DNA of 64,000 bases. It comes from Trebonia sp963774945 (GTDB lineage: Bacteria; Actinomycetota; Actinomycetes; Streptosporangiales; Streptosporangiaceae). The stretch spans positions 682,001 through 746,000 of the forward strand of contig CAVZHA010000015.1 of NCBI GenBank assembly GCA_963774945.1, written 5' to 3'. Made by a program: the position numbers and the translations under genes. Under the pieces are notes generated by a model, which was given only the letters and a program-made list of their open reading frames with translations, had not been told where the DNA came from and made no database searches. Numbering within the stretch: position 1 is the first letter of the stretch; each line of letters opens with the position of its first letter. Positions 1 through 9,017 of this stretch are shown piece by piece.

Positions 1-267
1 GACGTCATGCAGGTCAAGGTGCTGGACCAGGTCGGCCAGGTCGTCGGCGTAGTGGTTCATGTCGTTGCCCTCGCTGACCTGCGCGGAGCGGCCGTGCCCG
101 CGCCGGTCGTGAGCGATCACCCGATAGCCGTGGTGCAGGAAGAAGAGCATCTGGGCGTCCCAGTCGTCAGCCGACAGGGGCCACCCGTGGCTGAAGACGA
201 TCGGCTGGCCGGAGCCCCAGTCCTTGAAGTAGATCTGAGTTCCGTCCCGGGTTGTGAAGTCGGCCAT
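1..267 (-). CDS. alpha/beta hydrolase, N-terminal part (runs off window)
   Basis: The first 89 codons of an alpha/beta-hydrolase are visible; the rest lies beyond base 1. The protein begins MADFTTRDG and has the HGWP oxyanion-hole motif at residues 27-30 and the RGHGRS segment near residues 60-65, as in non-heme chloroperoxidase/arylesterase-type hydrolases. The GxSxG nucleophile elbow and the catalytic Asp/His would lie outside the window, so activity cannot be judged. The gene is divergent from the TetR regulator starting at 380, which may control it (inference from position only). Confidence 0.85.
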   Translation of the reverse strand, partial: MADFTTRDGTQIYFKDWGSGQPIVFSHGWPLSADDWDAQMLFFLHHGYRVIAHDRRGHGRSAQVSEGNDMNHYADDLADLVQHLDLHDV

Positions 268-319
268 GGCTTGCCTCTCTTGTCCTCTGGATGGCGGCTC
301 TTTTGACTGGAGTCCAACT

Positions 320-330
320 CTAACGGTTAG
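320..330. promoter_or_regulatory. small palindrome between divergent hydrolase and TetR genes
   Basis: CTAACGGTTAG is a perfect 11-base palindrome (CTAAC-G-GTTAG) in the 112-base gap between the hydrolase and the TetR regulator. TetR proteins usually bind such dyads between themselves and a divergent target, so this is a candidate operator. It is short and there is only one copy, so this is a weak inference. Confidence 0.35.
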
Positions 331-379
331 GGTTATGACATGACGACCCAGGGGTGCCTTGAGTGACTAGGATGCTGCT

Positions 380-1014
380 ATGGACGTACCAGCCGATCGA
401 TCTCGTCGCGAGGAGTACGCCGACCAGACCCGCGCCGCGGTGATCGCCGCGGCGCGCCAGCTGTTCGCAGAGAACGGCTTCTTCCAGACCACGGTCGAGC
501 AAATCGCCAAGCTGAGCCGGGTATCCCCGGCGACGGTGTACGCGCAGTGCGGCGGCAAGCAAGGCCTGCTGCGGTTGCTGATGAACAGCTGGACGGAGAC
601 TCCGGCAGTCGACGAGTCCTACCAGGAGTCAGTCGCCGCCGCCGACGCTGCCCTGGTGATGCAGACCCTGAGCGCGGGCTACCTCCAGATCACCAGGCAG
701 TGGGGCGATGTCATCCGGGTGGTGATCGACGTGGCGCCGCACGACGCCGAGTCCGCCGCGGTGCTCGCCACCGCGCAACAGCGGCACAACCATAATCTGA
801 CCGGGATCTGCCGCCATCTCGAGGACATCGGCGCCTTGCGGGACGGCGTCGACGCACGGCTGGCAACCAGGATCATCACCTACTACTACGGCATCGACGG
901 CCTGCTCAGAACCCGTGACGTGTTCGGCTGGTCGCTGGAGCGCTCGAATACGTGGCTGCTTGACAATGCCTCCGCCGCGGTCTTGCGGCAGCGGTTACGC
1001 GCCTCGGGCCGTAA
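380..1014 (+). CDS. TetR/AcrR-family transcriptional regulator (no proper stop in frame)
   Basis: Residues about 12-60 form a TetR helix-turn-helix (RAAVIAAARQLFAENGFFQTTVEQIAKLSRVSPATVYAQCGGK), followed by a helical ligand-binding domain that ends near residue 205 (LERSNTWLLDNASAAVL). The ATG at 380 is preceded by a weak GGA. In the sequence as given this frame does not stop at the domain end: it stays open to 2113, straight through the opposite strand of the LigJ gene, which is very unlikely to be protein. A TAA at 1012-1014 lies in another frame, so a small indel near position 1000 would give a normal protein of about 210 residues. The end given here is that TAA. Likely regulates the divergent hydrolase or the convergent ligJ-like gene. 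Confidence 0.75.
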
Positions 1015-2017
1015 GCGCCGCATCCAGACGCGGGTAGACGCGCCGAGCGTTGCCCTCGAAGACCCTGGCCCGGTCGCCGTCGGTCAGCGGCGCCTGGTCC
1101 ACGTAGCGTTTGGTGTCGTCCCAGGGGAAGTCGCCGGCCGGGTTGTTGCCGCGGACCGCGCCCAGCATCTCCGACGCGAACAGGATGTTGCCCGGTTTGA
1201 TCACCGTGGTCAGCAGGTCGATGCCGGGCTGGTGGTACACGCAGGTGTCGAAGAAGACGTTGTTCATCAGCAGGGTCTCGACCGGCGGGCGCTGCTCCCT
1301 GGTGGCGATGCCGAGGAACCGGCCCCAGTGGTACGGCACCGCGCCGCCGCCGTGCGGGATCACGAACCGCAGGGTCGGGAACCGGCCGAACAGGTCCCCC
1401 ATCAGCAGCTGCATGAAGGCGGTGGTGTCCGCGTTGAGGTAGTGCGCGCCGAGCGTGTGCGCGGCCGGGTTGCACGAGGTGGACACGTGGATCATGGCCG
1501 GGACGTCGAGCTCGACCATCTTCTCGTACAGCGGGAACCAGTACGCGTCGGTCAGCGGCGGCGACGTCCACCACGCGCCGGACGGGTCCGGGTTCAGGTT
1601 GCAGCCGATGAACCCGAGCTCGGTGACGCAGCGGTCGAGCTCTTTGACGCTGCTGTCGAGCGGCTCGCCCGCGACCTGCGGGAGCTGGCAGACGCCGGCG
1701 AAGTTGTCGGGGAACAGTGTCGTCACCCGGGCGATGAGGTCGTTGCAGACCTGCGCCCAGGCCACCGCGGTGGCCGGGTCGGCGATGTGGTGGCCCATGT
1801 GCGAGGCGCGGGGCGAGAAGATCGTCAGGTCGGTCCCGCGCTCGCGGGCGATCCGCAGCTGGTTGCCCTCGATCGTCTGCCTGATCTCGTCGTCGCTGAT
1901 CTCCGGCGCGGCCGGCACCGGCAGGGCCGGGTCCGCCAGCCGGGCGAGCTGCGCGTCCCGGTACTTCTGGAGGGCGGCCGGCGCCGTCGTGTAGTGGCCG
2001 TGGCAATCGATGATCAT
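995..2017 (-). CDS. ligJ: 4-oxalomesaconate hydratase, LigJ-type amidohydrolase
   Basis: 340 residues, the normal length for LigJ. The protein begins MIIDCHGHYTTAP, with H6 and H8 as the first metal ligands, then H177 in MIHVST, H222 in IPHGGG and E283 in ASEM. The stretches TIFSPRAS, NLNPDPSG, HYLNADTTAFMQ and FDTCVYHQPG are those I know from sphingomonad LigJ. LigJ is a zinc enzyme of the amidohydrolase superfamily. It hydrates 4-oxalomesaconate to 4-carboxy-4-hydroxy-2-oxoadipate in the protocatechuate 4,5-cleavage and gallate pathways. No other gene of that pathway is adjacent, so the rest must be elsewhere or the enzyme serves a related substrate. Converges on the TetR regulator. Confidence 0.85.
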   Translation of the reverse strand: MIIDCHGHYTTAPAALQKYRDAQLARLADPALPVPAAPEISDDEIRQTIEGNQLRIARERGTDLTIFSPRASHMGHHIADPATAVAWAQVCNDLIARVTTLFPDNFAGVCQLPQVAGEPLDSSVKELDRCVTELGFIGCNLNPDPSGAWWTSPPLTDAYWFPLYEKMVELDVPAMIHVSTSCNPAAHTLGAHYLNADTTAFMQLLMGDLFGRFPTLRFVIPHGGGAVPYHWGRFLGIATREQRPPVETLLMNNVFFDTCVYHQPGIDLLTTVIKPGNILFASEMLGAVRGNNPAGDFPWDDTKRYVDQAPLTDGDRARVFEGNARRVYPRLDAALTARGA

Positions 2018-2043
2018 CGGTGGCTCCTGCGGCTGCGGTCAGG

Positions 2044-2076
2044 GAAAATCAAGATCATTCATATCGAACGGACCCT
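2044..2076 (-). repeat. dispersed repeat, copy a (GGGTCCGTTCGA core)
   Basis: Read on the minus strand, the gap between ligJ and the next lipoprotein holds ACCAGGGTCCGTTCGAT followed by ATGAATGATCTTGATTTTC. It matches the copy at 9151-9168 in ACCAGGG[A/T]CCGTTCGAT and in a trailing TTGATTT. One mismatch from the common core GGGACCGTTCG. Confidence 0.6.
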
Positions 2077-2102
2077 GGTTCCACCTATGTGGCGGGCCAC
2101 AA

Positions 2103-2945
2103 TCACGCCGTGACGGTGAGCACGTAGACGTCGCCGTTGAACGGGACCCCGCCTTCGCCCGCGCTCGCATCGCGGGTGACGGTGACGATCCGCTGGCTGT
2201 AGTGCCAGCCGTTGGCCTTGGCGCCGGCGGCGATGGAGGCGACGAAGGTCGCGGCGCCATCTTCGTAGCCATCGGGGTGCTTGCCGTGAATGCTGCCGGG
2301 GCCGCCGTCGACGCAGTGGTAGGCGTCGCTCGGGTGCAGGGCCGCGTACGACTCGTCGGCGCCGCTGGTGCTGGCCGGGATGAGGGTGCCGTTCCGGTCC
2401 AGGCACAGGGTCTCGTAGCTGACGGCGATGAACCAGGCGCCGTCCTTGCTGCCTCTAAGTGGCTGGTTCCAGATCCTGGCGTGGTCCTCGTCGCCGGTCA
2501 GCGAGAGCGCGTTGCCCTGCACGCAGCCGCCGAGCCGCCAGGCCACGTGCTGCGGCACGTAGCCGGCCCCGGTCACGTCCGCCTGCTCGGAGGAGATGCA
2601 CTTGAGGTGGATGCCGGACGGGGACACGGTGGTCGCGGTCGAGACCGTGTCCCATTTGCCCATCGCCTGCTGGATGGCGCCCAGGGACACGGTCGAGCGG
2701 GCGCTGATGACCACGTTGAGCGGCTCGGAGAAGGCCGGGATCTGCGCCAGCGGGGTGCTCGCCTTAGCCGTGTCCCAGCTCGCGGGCGGGCAGTAGTCCG
2801 GGCTGGCGCAGGTGGGGGTGACCGAGGGGGTGGCCGCGGTCGTTCCGTCCGCCTCGGTGCAGCCGGCCGCGGCCAGCGCGACCACGGTGGTGATCGCCGC
2901 CGCGGCCAGCGGCGTGAACCTCAGCCGTCTTGGTGCCCGTTTCAT
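2103..2945 (-). CDS. putative secreted lipoprotein, unknown function
   Basis: 280 residues. It has a basic n-region (MKRAPRRLRF), a hydrophobic stretch and a lipobox ending AAAGC, so Cys29 should be lipidated and the protein anchored outside the membrane. A Thr/Pro-rich linker follows. The mature part contains several cysteines (CASPDYC, LKC, GGC, TLC, YHC), suggesting disulfides in an exported domain. I recognise no catalytic motif and cannot assign a function. It is transcribed away from the SDR gene and ends 85 bases from the ligJ start. Confidence 0.75.
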   Translation of the reverse strand: MKRAPRRLRFTPLAAAAITTVVALAAAGCTEADGTTAATPSVTPTCASPDYCPPASWDTAKASTPLAQIPAFSEPLNVVISARSTVSLGAIQQAMGKWDTVSTATTVSPSGIHLKCISSEQADVTGAGYVPQHVAWRLGGCVQGNALSLTGDEDHARIWNQPLRGSKDGAWFIAVSYETLCLDRNGTLIPASTSGADESYAALHPSDAYHCVDGGPGSIHGKHPDGYEDGAATFVASIAAGAKANGWHYSQRIVTVTRDASAGEGGVPFNGDVYVLTVTA

Positions 2946-3057
2946 GCGCCCAAGTATGGCCTGACCGGGCGACGGCGTGGCGGTGGCCGGGTGTTGATGA
3001 TGCCAGTGGTGCTTGCGATTAGTCCTGGTGGCGCAGCTGGGTCAATGATCTTGGAGA

Positions 3058-3119
3058 CTTTTTTCGTGGCGGAGGAAAAGCACGCTATACGCGTGCAAAA
3101 CTTCCGCGACGATAAAAAC
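3058..3119. repeat. long imperfect palindrome, hairpin with GCACGC tip
   Basis: A nested inverted repeat of about 62 bases: TTTTTTCGTGGCGGAG pairs imperfectly with CTTCCGCGACGATAAAAA, and inside it GCACGC-TATAC-GCGTGC pairs perfectly. Both flanks carry ATGATCTTGG (3046 and 3124). It sits in the gap between the lipoprotein start and the SDR stop. It could be a terminator for the SDR gene or a palindromic repeat unit. Confidence 0.6.
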
Positions 3120-3165
3120 TTCCATGATCTTGGCCAGGACCTGGCCGCGGACTCGCGGGGCGCGG

Positions 3166-3972
3166 CTAGGCGAGGCTGGCGACGTAGTCGCGGAGCATCG
3201 TCGCCAGGTCCTCGGCGCTGGCCTTGCGGACGGTTTCGTCCATGGCGACGCCGTCGGCGCCGACGACGATGCGGGCGGGCGGCTGGTCGTCGCCGAGGCA
3301 CTCGGCGATCGCGCGCGCCACCTCGTCGGGATCCCCGGCCGTCGCCAGTTCAAGCGCGCTCTCGGCCCGCAGCTTCTCGAACGCGGCCGCGTACCGGGAG
3401 TCGTCGGCCACCCGGGCGAACGGAAGCTGCTCCGACATCCCGGTCACGAACAGCCCGGGGGCGACCACGGTGACGAAGATGCCAGAGCCCTGCAGTTCGG
3501 CCCCGAGCACCATGCTCAGGCCGGCCATGGCCGCCTTCGACGCGGAGTACCAGCCGCCGAACGGCGCCAGCGCGATGTCGTTGACGGAGGTGACGTTGAT
3601 GATCCGGCCGCCGCCCTGCGCGCGCATGGCCGGCAGCGCCGCGCGGATCAGCCGCATCGGGCCGAACACGTTCACCTCGAACGTGTGGTGCGCCTCGGCG
3701 TCGCTGCCCTCCTCGAGCGGCGCCAGCACCGCCGTTCCGGCGTTGTTGACCAGGACGTCCAGCCGGCCGGCGGCGTCAAGCACCGACTGCACGGCGGCGT
3801 CGCAGGCGCGCGGGTCGGCCAGGTCCAGCGGGAGGTGGGTGATGGCGGGCGCGAGCGGGACGGCGGCCGGCTTGCGCGATGCGTAGAAGACCTGGTGGCC
3901 GGCGTCGGCCAGGCGGCGCACGGTCGCCAGGCCGATGCCGCTGCTGCCGCCGGTGATGAGCGCGACTGTCAT
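3166..3972 (-). CDS. short-chain dehydrogenase/reductase (SDR)
   Basis: 268 residues of the classical SDR fold. The Rossmann motif TGGSSGIG is at residues 7-14, NNAG near residue 85, the catalytic Ser in NVTSVND, and YSASK gives the catalytic Tyr and Lys. The substrate is not predictable. The frame is open further upstream, but the ATG at 3972 begins exactly at MTVALITGG, so I place the start there. Divergent from the small membrane protein at 4027. Confidence 0.9.
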   Translation of the reverse strand: MTVALITGGSSGIGLATVRRLADAGHQVFYASRKPAAVPLAPAITHLPLDLADPRACDAAVQSVLDAAGRLDVLVNNAGTAVLAPLEEGSDAEAHHTFEVNVFGPMRLIRAALPAMRAQGGGRIINVTSVNDIALAPFGGWYSASKAAMAGLSMVLGAELQGSGIFVTVVAPGLFVTGMSEQLPFARVADDSRYAAAFEKLRAESALELATAGDPDEVARAIAECLGDDQPPARIVVGADGVAMDETVRKASAEDLATMLRDYVASLA

Positions 3973-4026
3973 AGGCCGACCGTACCGGCAAAGCCGAGGT
4001 GGGCGGGGCGGTCTATCGTGGCGGGG

Positions 4027-4497
4027 GTGTGGAGTGACTTCGCGACGATCGCCGGGAGCGCCAGCGGGGCGCTGACCGGGCTGCTGTTCGTGGCCGTCTC
4101 CATTAACCGGGACCGGGTCACCGCCCACCCGGCGCTGCGGTCGCAGGCCGGGCAGACGCTGGTGCTGTTCATGCTGCCGCTGATCATCTCGATCGTGCTG
4201 GTGGTGCCGGGCACGCCCCGGTGGGTCCTCGGGCTGGAACTGGTGGCGGTCGCGGTGGCGGCCGGGGTGACGATGGGCATGATCGCCCGCGGCCGGCACC
4301 CGCAGGGCGACGGGCCGGAGGACAATTTGGCCCGGCTGCTCGACTCGGTGAGCGTGAACCTCCTGACGACGCTGCTCGTCCTGGTGGCCGGGTGCATCGA
4401 GCTGGCGGGGGACGACGGGCTGTACTGGCTGGCGCCGGCGATCATCATCGCGCTCGTCAACGGAGTGGTCAACGCCTGGCTGTTCCTGACTCGGTAG
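4027..4497 (+). CDS. small four-helix membrane protein
   Basis: 156 residues with about four hydrophobic segments: ASGALTGLLFVAVSI, TLVLFMLPLIISIVLVV, VLGLELVAVAVAAGVTMGMI and a C-terminal block of two (LLTTLLVLVAGCIEL; AIIIALVNGVVNAWLF). GTG at 4027 gives VWSDFATIAGSASGALTGL; a GTG at 4018 is an alternative. It resembles the actinobacterial family of small hypothetical membrane proteins starting near a DFxTIAGSASGALTGLLFVA motif. Function unknown. It stops 13 bases before the amine oxidase start, so the two may be cotranscribed. Confidence 0.75.
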   Translation: MWSDFATIAGSASGALTGLLFVAVSINRDRVTAHPALRSQAGQTLVLFMLPLIISIVLVVPGTPRWVLGLELVAVAVAAGVTMGMIARGRHPQGDGPEDNLARLLDSVSVNLLTTLLVLVAGCIELAGDDGLYWLAPAIIIALVNGVVNAWLFLTR

Positions 4498-4510
4498 ATA
4501 ATCGGACCGG

Positions 4511-6435
4511 ATGCCCGTGAACGAAGGGACGACCGTGCCCCACCCACTGGACCCGCTGACCGCCGATGAGATCCGCCAGACCGCCGCGATCGTGCGCCGC
4601 GAACGGGGGGTCGGCGAGGGCTGGCGATTCGCCTCGATCGAGCTGAGGGAGCCGTCCAAGGCGGATCTTCTGCGCCCCGCCGAGCCGTCGCCGTCGTCGG
4701 GCGAGCCGACCCGGCGCGAGGCGCTGGTCGTGTGCTGGGACCGGGCCGACGGGCAGGCCTACCGGGCGGTCGTGTCGCTGACCGGCGACGCGGTCACCGG
4801 CTGGGAGCACCTGCCGGGGCAGCAGCCGAACATGACCGTCGACGAGTGGCACGAGTGCGACGAGATGATCCGCGCCCACCCGGCCGTGGCCGAGGCGCTC
4901 GGCCGGCGCGGCATCACCGACCTGACGCGGGTGCTGGCCGACATGTGGGCGTACGGCGCGGCGTTCGTGCCCGAGCGGTACGCGGGGCGGCGGATCGGCT
5001 GGTGCGACCTGTGGTACCGGGGCAGCGAGCTCGGCAACCCGTACGCCCACCACCTGACCGGGCTGCACCCGGTGGTCGACCTGAACACGATGGAACTGCT
5101 CGAGATCGAGGACAACTACCAGGGCGGCGCCGACCCCGAGGTGATGGGCGAGTACCTGCCCGACCTGCTGCCGATGCGGCTGCGCGCGGTCGCGCCGCTC
5201 GAGATCAGCCAGCCCCACGGGGTCGGCTTCACGCTCGACGGCACGCTGCTGAGCTGGCAGAACTGGCAGCTGCGGCTGGGCTTCAACCACCGCGAGAGCC
5301 TGGTCCTGCACCAGGTCGGGTTCCAGGACGGGGAACGGCTGCGCTCGGTCGCGCACCGGCTGTCGTTCGCGGAGATGGTGGTGCCCTACCGGGACGCCAG
5401 TCCGGACCACTACCGGCGGACCGCGTTCGACATCGGCGAGTGGGGCCTCGGCTTCATGACCACCTCGCTGTCGCTCGGCTGCGACTGCCTGGGCGAGATC
5501 ACCTACCTGGACGCGGTGGTGCACGACTCGCGGGGCGAGCCGGTGACGATACCGAACGCGATCTGCATCCACGAGGAGGACAGCGGCGTGCTCTGGAAGC
5601 ACGTCGACGAGCGGGCCGGGGCCGAGGTCCGCCGGGCGCGGCGGCTGGTGATCTCCTTCCACGCGACCGTCGCGAACTACGAGTACCTGGTGTACTGGCG
5701 CTTCTACCAGGACGGCGGGATCGAGTGCGAGGTCCGGGCGACCGGGATCATGGTCACCTCGCACATCGCCGCGCCGGGCAGCCGCCGGCCAACGGAACGG
5801 TCGTCGACCACGGCATCTACGCGCCGTTCCACCAGCACTTCATCGTCGCCCGGCTAGACCTCGACGTCGACGGGCCTTCCAATACGGTCTACGTCAGCGA
5901 CTCGCGGCCGGCCTCGCCGGGAGCCGATGACCCGTACGCGCTCGGGCTGACGGTCGAGAGCACGCCGCTGCGGACCGAGGCCGAGGGTCGACAGGACTAC
6001 GACTGGGCCGTGCAGCGCGGGTGGAAGGTGGTCAACTCCACCGCGGTCAACGGGCTCGGCACCCCGGTCGGGTACAAGCTCGTGCCGTCGGCGGCGCTCC
6101 CGCCGCTGCTCTCCCCCGCCTCCCCCGCCTTCGAGCGGGCTCAGGCGATCGGGCACACGCTGTGGGTGACGCCCTACCGCCCGGATGAACGGTGGCCGTG
6201 CGGCGACTTCCCTGTGCAGGCCGAGCGGGACACCGGGCTGCCGGCGTGGACCGCGGCGGACCGGCCGATTTCTGACACCGACGTGGTGCTGTGGTACGTG
6301 TTCGGCATCCACCACATCACCCGGCCGGAGGACTGGCCGGTGATGCCGGCCGACGTCGTCTCGTTCTGGCTGAAGCCGTTCGGCTTCTTCGACCGGAACC
6401 CGGCGCTTGACGTGCCGCCCAGCCACCAGCACTGA
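4511..6435 (+). pseudogene. copper-containing primary-amine oxidase, frame interrupted once
   Basis: Oxidises primary amines to aldehydes, ammonia and H2O2 using copper and topaquinone. The first frame (4511-about 5778) carries the catalytic-base region AFDIGEW (D307), the GCDCLGEITYL block and NYEY, whose first Tyr (residue 390) would become topaquinone. The 83-residue spacing matches the family. The second frame resumes at QPPANGTVVDHGIYAPFHQHF, with copper ligands in HQHF and IHH(I)T, and ends DVPPSHQH. Adding one base in the ccgggcagcc stretch near 5778 restores AAPGQPPANG, so this is a single missing base. As given, the protein would be cut before the copper site. Whether it is an assembly error or real decay cannot be told here. 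Confidence 0.88.
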
Positions 6436-6486
6436 GCGGCGTTTGGGGTGTGCGCGGGCGCGCGGGGCCGCGTCGAGGGTTGGTTT

Positions 6487-6503
6487 CTTGCGTTATTGGC
6501 AAG
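6487..6503. promoter_or_regulatory. CTTGC-N7-GCAAG inverted repeat upstream of His-rich methyltransferase
   Basis: CTTGC and GCAAG are separated by seven bases about 40 bases upstream of the methyltransferase ATG, and a second TTGCTGCAA follows at about 6515. TTGC-N-GCAA dyads are typical of Fur-family (for example nickel-responsive Nur) sites. A metal-responsive operator would suit the His-rich N-terminus. Inference only. Confidence 0.3.
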
Positions 6504-6542
6504 ATCTTATGCCCTTGCTGCAATCTCCCTTACCGTGGAGGC

Positions 6543-7406
6543 ATGACAGACACGATCATCATCACCACGGTCACCGGCACTCCGGCGCGGCCGAGGACGA
6601 CTACACCGACCTGCTCGAACTGGACGCCGAGGTGCTGCGCGACTACTGGGCGGCCGCGCTTGACTGGGTGCAGGCCACGGCGGCGGGAACTGCGCGAACC
6701 CGGCTGCTCGACCTCGGCGCGGGAACTGGCACCGGCGCGATCGGCCTGGCCCAGCGGTTTCCTGGTGCGGAGGTTTTCGCGCTCGACGTGTCGCCTGTCT
6801 CGGTCGCCAAGATCGCGCGCCAAGGCGGCCGCGGTCGGACTGGCCGCGCGCGTCCGCCCGGTCGAGGCCGACCTCGACGCCGGCTGGCCGGAACTCGGCA
6901 CCTTGGACCTGACCTGGGCGTCGGCGTCGCTGCACCACATGGCCGACCCGGCCCGGGTGCTGCGCGACGCGCTCAACGCCACCCGTCCGGGCGGGTTGAT
7001 CGCGGTGTCGGAGTTCGCCTCGCAGCTGCTCTTCCTTCCCGACGACCTCGGCTTCGGCCGACCCGGGTTCGAGGACCGGATCACCGACGTGCTCGGCCAC
7101 GCGCACGCCGAGGAGATGCCGACCCTCGGCTCGGCCTGGGCGCCGCGGCTGACCGAGGCCGGCTGGACGGTCGTCGCGGAGCGGGAGTTCCTGGTTGACC
7201 AGGACCCGCCGACGCACCCGAGCGCGACCCGCTACGCCCGCGCCTGGTTCGCGCGGCTGTCGGAGGGGCTGGCCGACCGGCTCGAGCCCGACGATCAGGC
7301 CACGCTCGCGGCGCTGCTCGACTCCCGCGACCCGCGCTCGCTCGCGCACCGCACCGACCTGCACATCCGCGGCGGGCGGACGATCACCATCGGCCGCCGC
7401 GACTAG
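6543..7406 (+). pseudogene. SAM-dependent methyltransferase with His-rich N-terminus, frame interrupted
   Basis: Class I methyltransferase of about 285 residues. One frame holds the His-rich leader HDHHHHGHRH, DYTDLLELDAEVL, and SAM motif I LLDLGAGTGTGAIGL. The other holds motifs from VRPVEADLDAG onward (ASLHHMADP, NATRPGGLIAVSE) to the stop. The ATG at 6543 lies in the second frame, so two compensating shifts are needed: one missing base near 6554 (restoring MTDT-D-HHHH) and one extra near 6823 (restoring AR-KAAAVGLAARV). The His cluster suggests metal binding near the N-terminus, a trait of some actinobacterial methyltransferases. Substrate unknown. Pseudogene or assembly error. Confidence 0.78.
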
Positions 7407-7425
7407 CCGCTGCGCCCGACGGCGG

Positions 7426-7782
7426 TCAGGCCGGTCCGGGCTCGACGCAGAACTCGTTGCCCTCGGGGTCCACCATCACGACGCTGCGGTCGAAGCGGCG
7501 CAGCACGGCGGCGCCGAGGCGCTCGAGCCGGGCGACCTCGTCGTCCATCGGCCCCGGGGCACGCAGGTCGAAGTGCACGCGGTTCTTGGCCGTCTTGGGC
7601 TCCGGAACCTGGTTGAACCAGATGTTGGGCCCGCCCCAGCCCGCGGCCTCGACGAATGCCTTGCCGTCGGTCGAGCCCTCATCCACGTCCGACCCGAGGA
7701 CGGCCGCCCAGAACCGGGCCAGCGCGAGCGCGTCGGCGGCGTCAAACGACACAGACTTGATCACAGCGGCCATACTCGCCAC
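7426..7782 (-). CDS. VOC-family (glyoxalase/bleomycin-resistance-like) protein
   Basis: 118 residues forming one vicinal-oxygen-chelate half: FDAADALALARFWAAVLG, WFNQVPEPKTAKNRVHFDL (metal-site His in VHFDL) and VMVDPEGNEFCVEPG (Glu in EFCV). Such proteins act as dimers in lyase, dioxygenase or drug-binding roles; no specific substrate is visible. ATG 7782 is followed by a second Met (MASMAAV), which could be the start. Convergent with the preceding methyltransferase. Confidence 0.85.
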   Translation of the reverse strand: MASMAAVIKSVSFDAADALALARFWAAVLGSDVDEGSTDGKAFVEAAGWGGPNIWFNQVPEPKTAKNRVHFDLRAPGPMDDEVARLERLGAAVLRRFDRSVVMVDPEGNEFCVEPGPA

Positions 7783-7864
7783 GTTATCGGCTGCGGCCGG
7801 TGGTAGGCATGGTCATGCGGTCGGTTCGCTTGGACGCCGCGATGAGGCGATGGAGGATGCTGCG

Positions 7865-8602
7865 ATGTCACGCGTGGACGTAGAGATTCCCGCTCCGGAC
7901 GGGGTCGCCCGGGGCTCGCTGCACGTGCCCGACGGGAGCGGGCCGTGGCCCGGCGTCCTGGTCTTCCCTGACGCCGGCGGGCTGCGGGAGACGTTCAGGG
8001 AGATGGGCGACCGGATCGCCCGGCTCGGGTATGTCGCGCTGATCCCGGACATCTACTACCGCGAGGGCGACTGGGCGCCGTTCGACATGGCGACGACGTT
8101 CAGCGACGAGAAGGAGCGCGCGCGGCTCTTCGGCCTGATCGGCAGGCTGACCAACGAGCGGATCATCGCCGACTCCGACGCCTACGCGGACTTCCTGCTC
8201 GCCCGGCCGGAGGTGAGCGGATCGGCCATCGGCACCACCGGCTACTGCCTCGGCGGCCGCATGTCGATGCTCGCCGCCGGCGGGATCGGCGACAAGATCG
8301 CGGCCGCCGCGTCGTTCCACGGCGGCCGGATCGCGGTCGCCGACGACCCGACGTCCCCGCACCTGGCGGCCGACCGCATCGCCGCCACCGTCTACGTGGC
8401 AGGCGCGATCGAGGACGCGTCGTTCACCACCGAGCAGGCAGCGATGCTCGAGTCGGCGCTGACCGCGGCCGGGGTGGACCACACAGTCGAGTTCTACCCG
8501 GCCCACCACGGGTTCGTCGTGGCCGACCACGACACCTACGACGAGAAGGCGGCCGAGCGCCACTGGTCGGCCCTGCGCGGCCTCTACGCCGCCCACCTCT
8601 AG
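7865..8602 (+). CDS. dienelactone hydrolase family protein
   Basis: 245 residues of alpha/beta hydrolase fold. The nucleophile elbow is GYCLGG, so Cys replaces Ser, as is typical of dienelactone hydrolases. The last His is in AHHGFVV, and the acid is likely in the VAGAIEDASF loop. Dienelactone hydrolase opens dienelactones in chlorocatechol breakdown, but many family members act on other esters. The start at 7865 follows a GGAGG at 7853-7857. The neighbouring aromatic genes suggest, but do not prove, a role in aromatic catabolism. Confidence 0.88.
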   Translation: MSRVDVEIPAPDGVARGSLHVPDGSGPWPGVLVFPDAGGLRETFREMGDRIARLGYVALIPDIYYREGDWAPFDMATTFSDEKERARLFGLIGRLTNERIIADSDAYADFLLARPEVSGSAIGTTGYCLGGRMSMLAAGGIGDKIAAAASFHGGRIAVADDPTSPHLAADRIAATVYVAGAIEDASFTTEQAAMLESALTAAGVDHTVEFYPAHHGFVVADHDTYDEKAAERHWSALRGLYAAHL

Positions 8603-8729
8603 CCCGGCGGTCCGACCGGGCATCGGCACACCGCCCGCAACGGCACACAGTCGTGGCTCCCGCCCGGTCCGGCTCGTCGGGAGTCTCCGGCCGGGTGGGC
8701 GAGGGAAGGGACAGCGGGGTCGGTGCGGC

Positions 8730-9017
8730 TCAGGCTCGCGCGGCTCGGGAGCGGGCGATGCTCAGGTACCAGGAGCCGCCGGCGAAGTTGAGCGCCGCGA
8801 TGACGAGGAAGAAGGCCGCCCATCCCCAGGCGCTGTAGGCGAGGCAGGTGATGCCCGCGGCGGCCGCCACGCAGCCGCCGACGATCCGCGCGGCGCCGAA
8901 GAAGCCCAGGTGACGGTACTCCCAGGGGTTGATCAGGCGCTGCAGGCCAGGTCGCGGTGGGTTCCGCCACCACGCGCGGAAACCTCGCGGGCCGGCGTTG
9001 TCGTTGGGCGCGTTCAT
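8730..9017 (-). CDS. small two-helix membrane protein
   Basis: 95 residues from the ATG at 9017 (MNAPNDNAG), which follows a GGAGG-like site; an upstream ATG at 9056 would add 13 residues. A basic N-terminal region (WWRNPPRPGLQRLINPWEYRHLG) precedes two membrane segments (AARIVGGCVAAAAGITCLAYSAW and AAFFLVIAALNFAGGSWYLSI). Function unknown; it resembles small actinobacterial membrane proteins of unknown role. Confidence 0.65.
   Translation of the reverse strand: MNAPNDNAGPRGFRAWWRNPPRPGLQRLINPWEYRHLGFFGAARIVGGCVAAAAGITCLAYSAWGWAAFFLVIAALNFAGGSWYLSIARSRAARA

Noticed and set aside
906..2006. Long open frames antisense or out of frame to ligJ
   Set aside because: They are shadows of the LigJ coding frame in high-GC DNA; ligJ alone has family motifs and catalytic residues.
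1015..2113. The extension of the TetR open frame through antisense LigJ
   Set aside because: The residues become Arg/Gly/Val-rich with no fold, and they run opposite a well-supported gene; most likely a missing stop.
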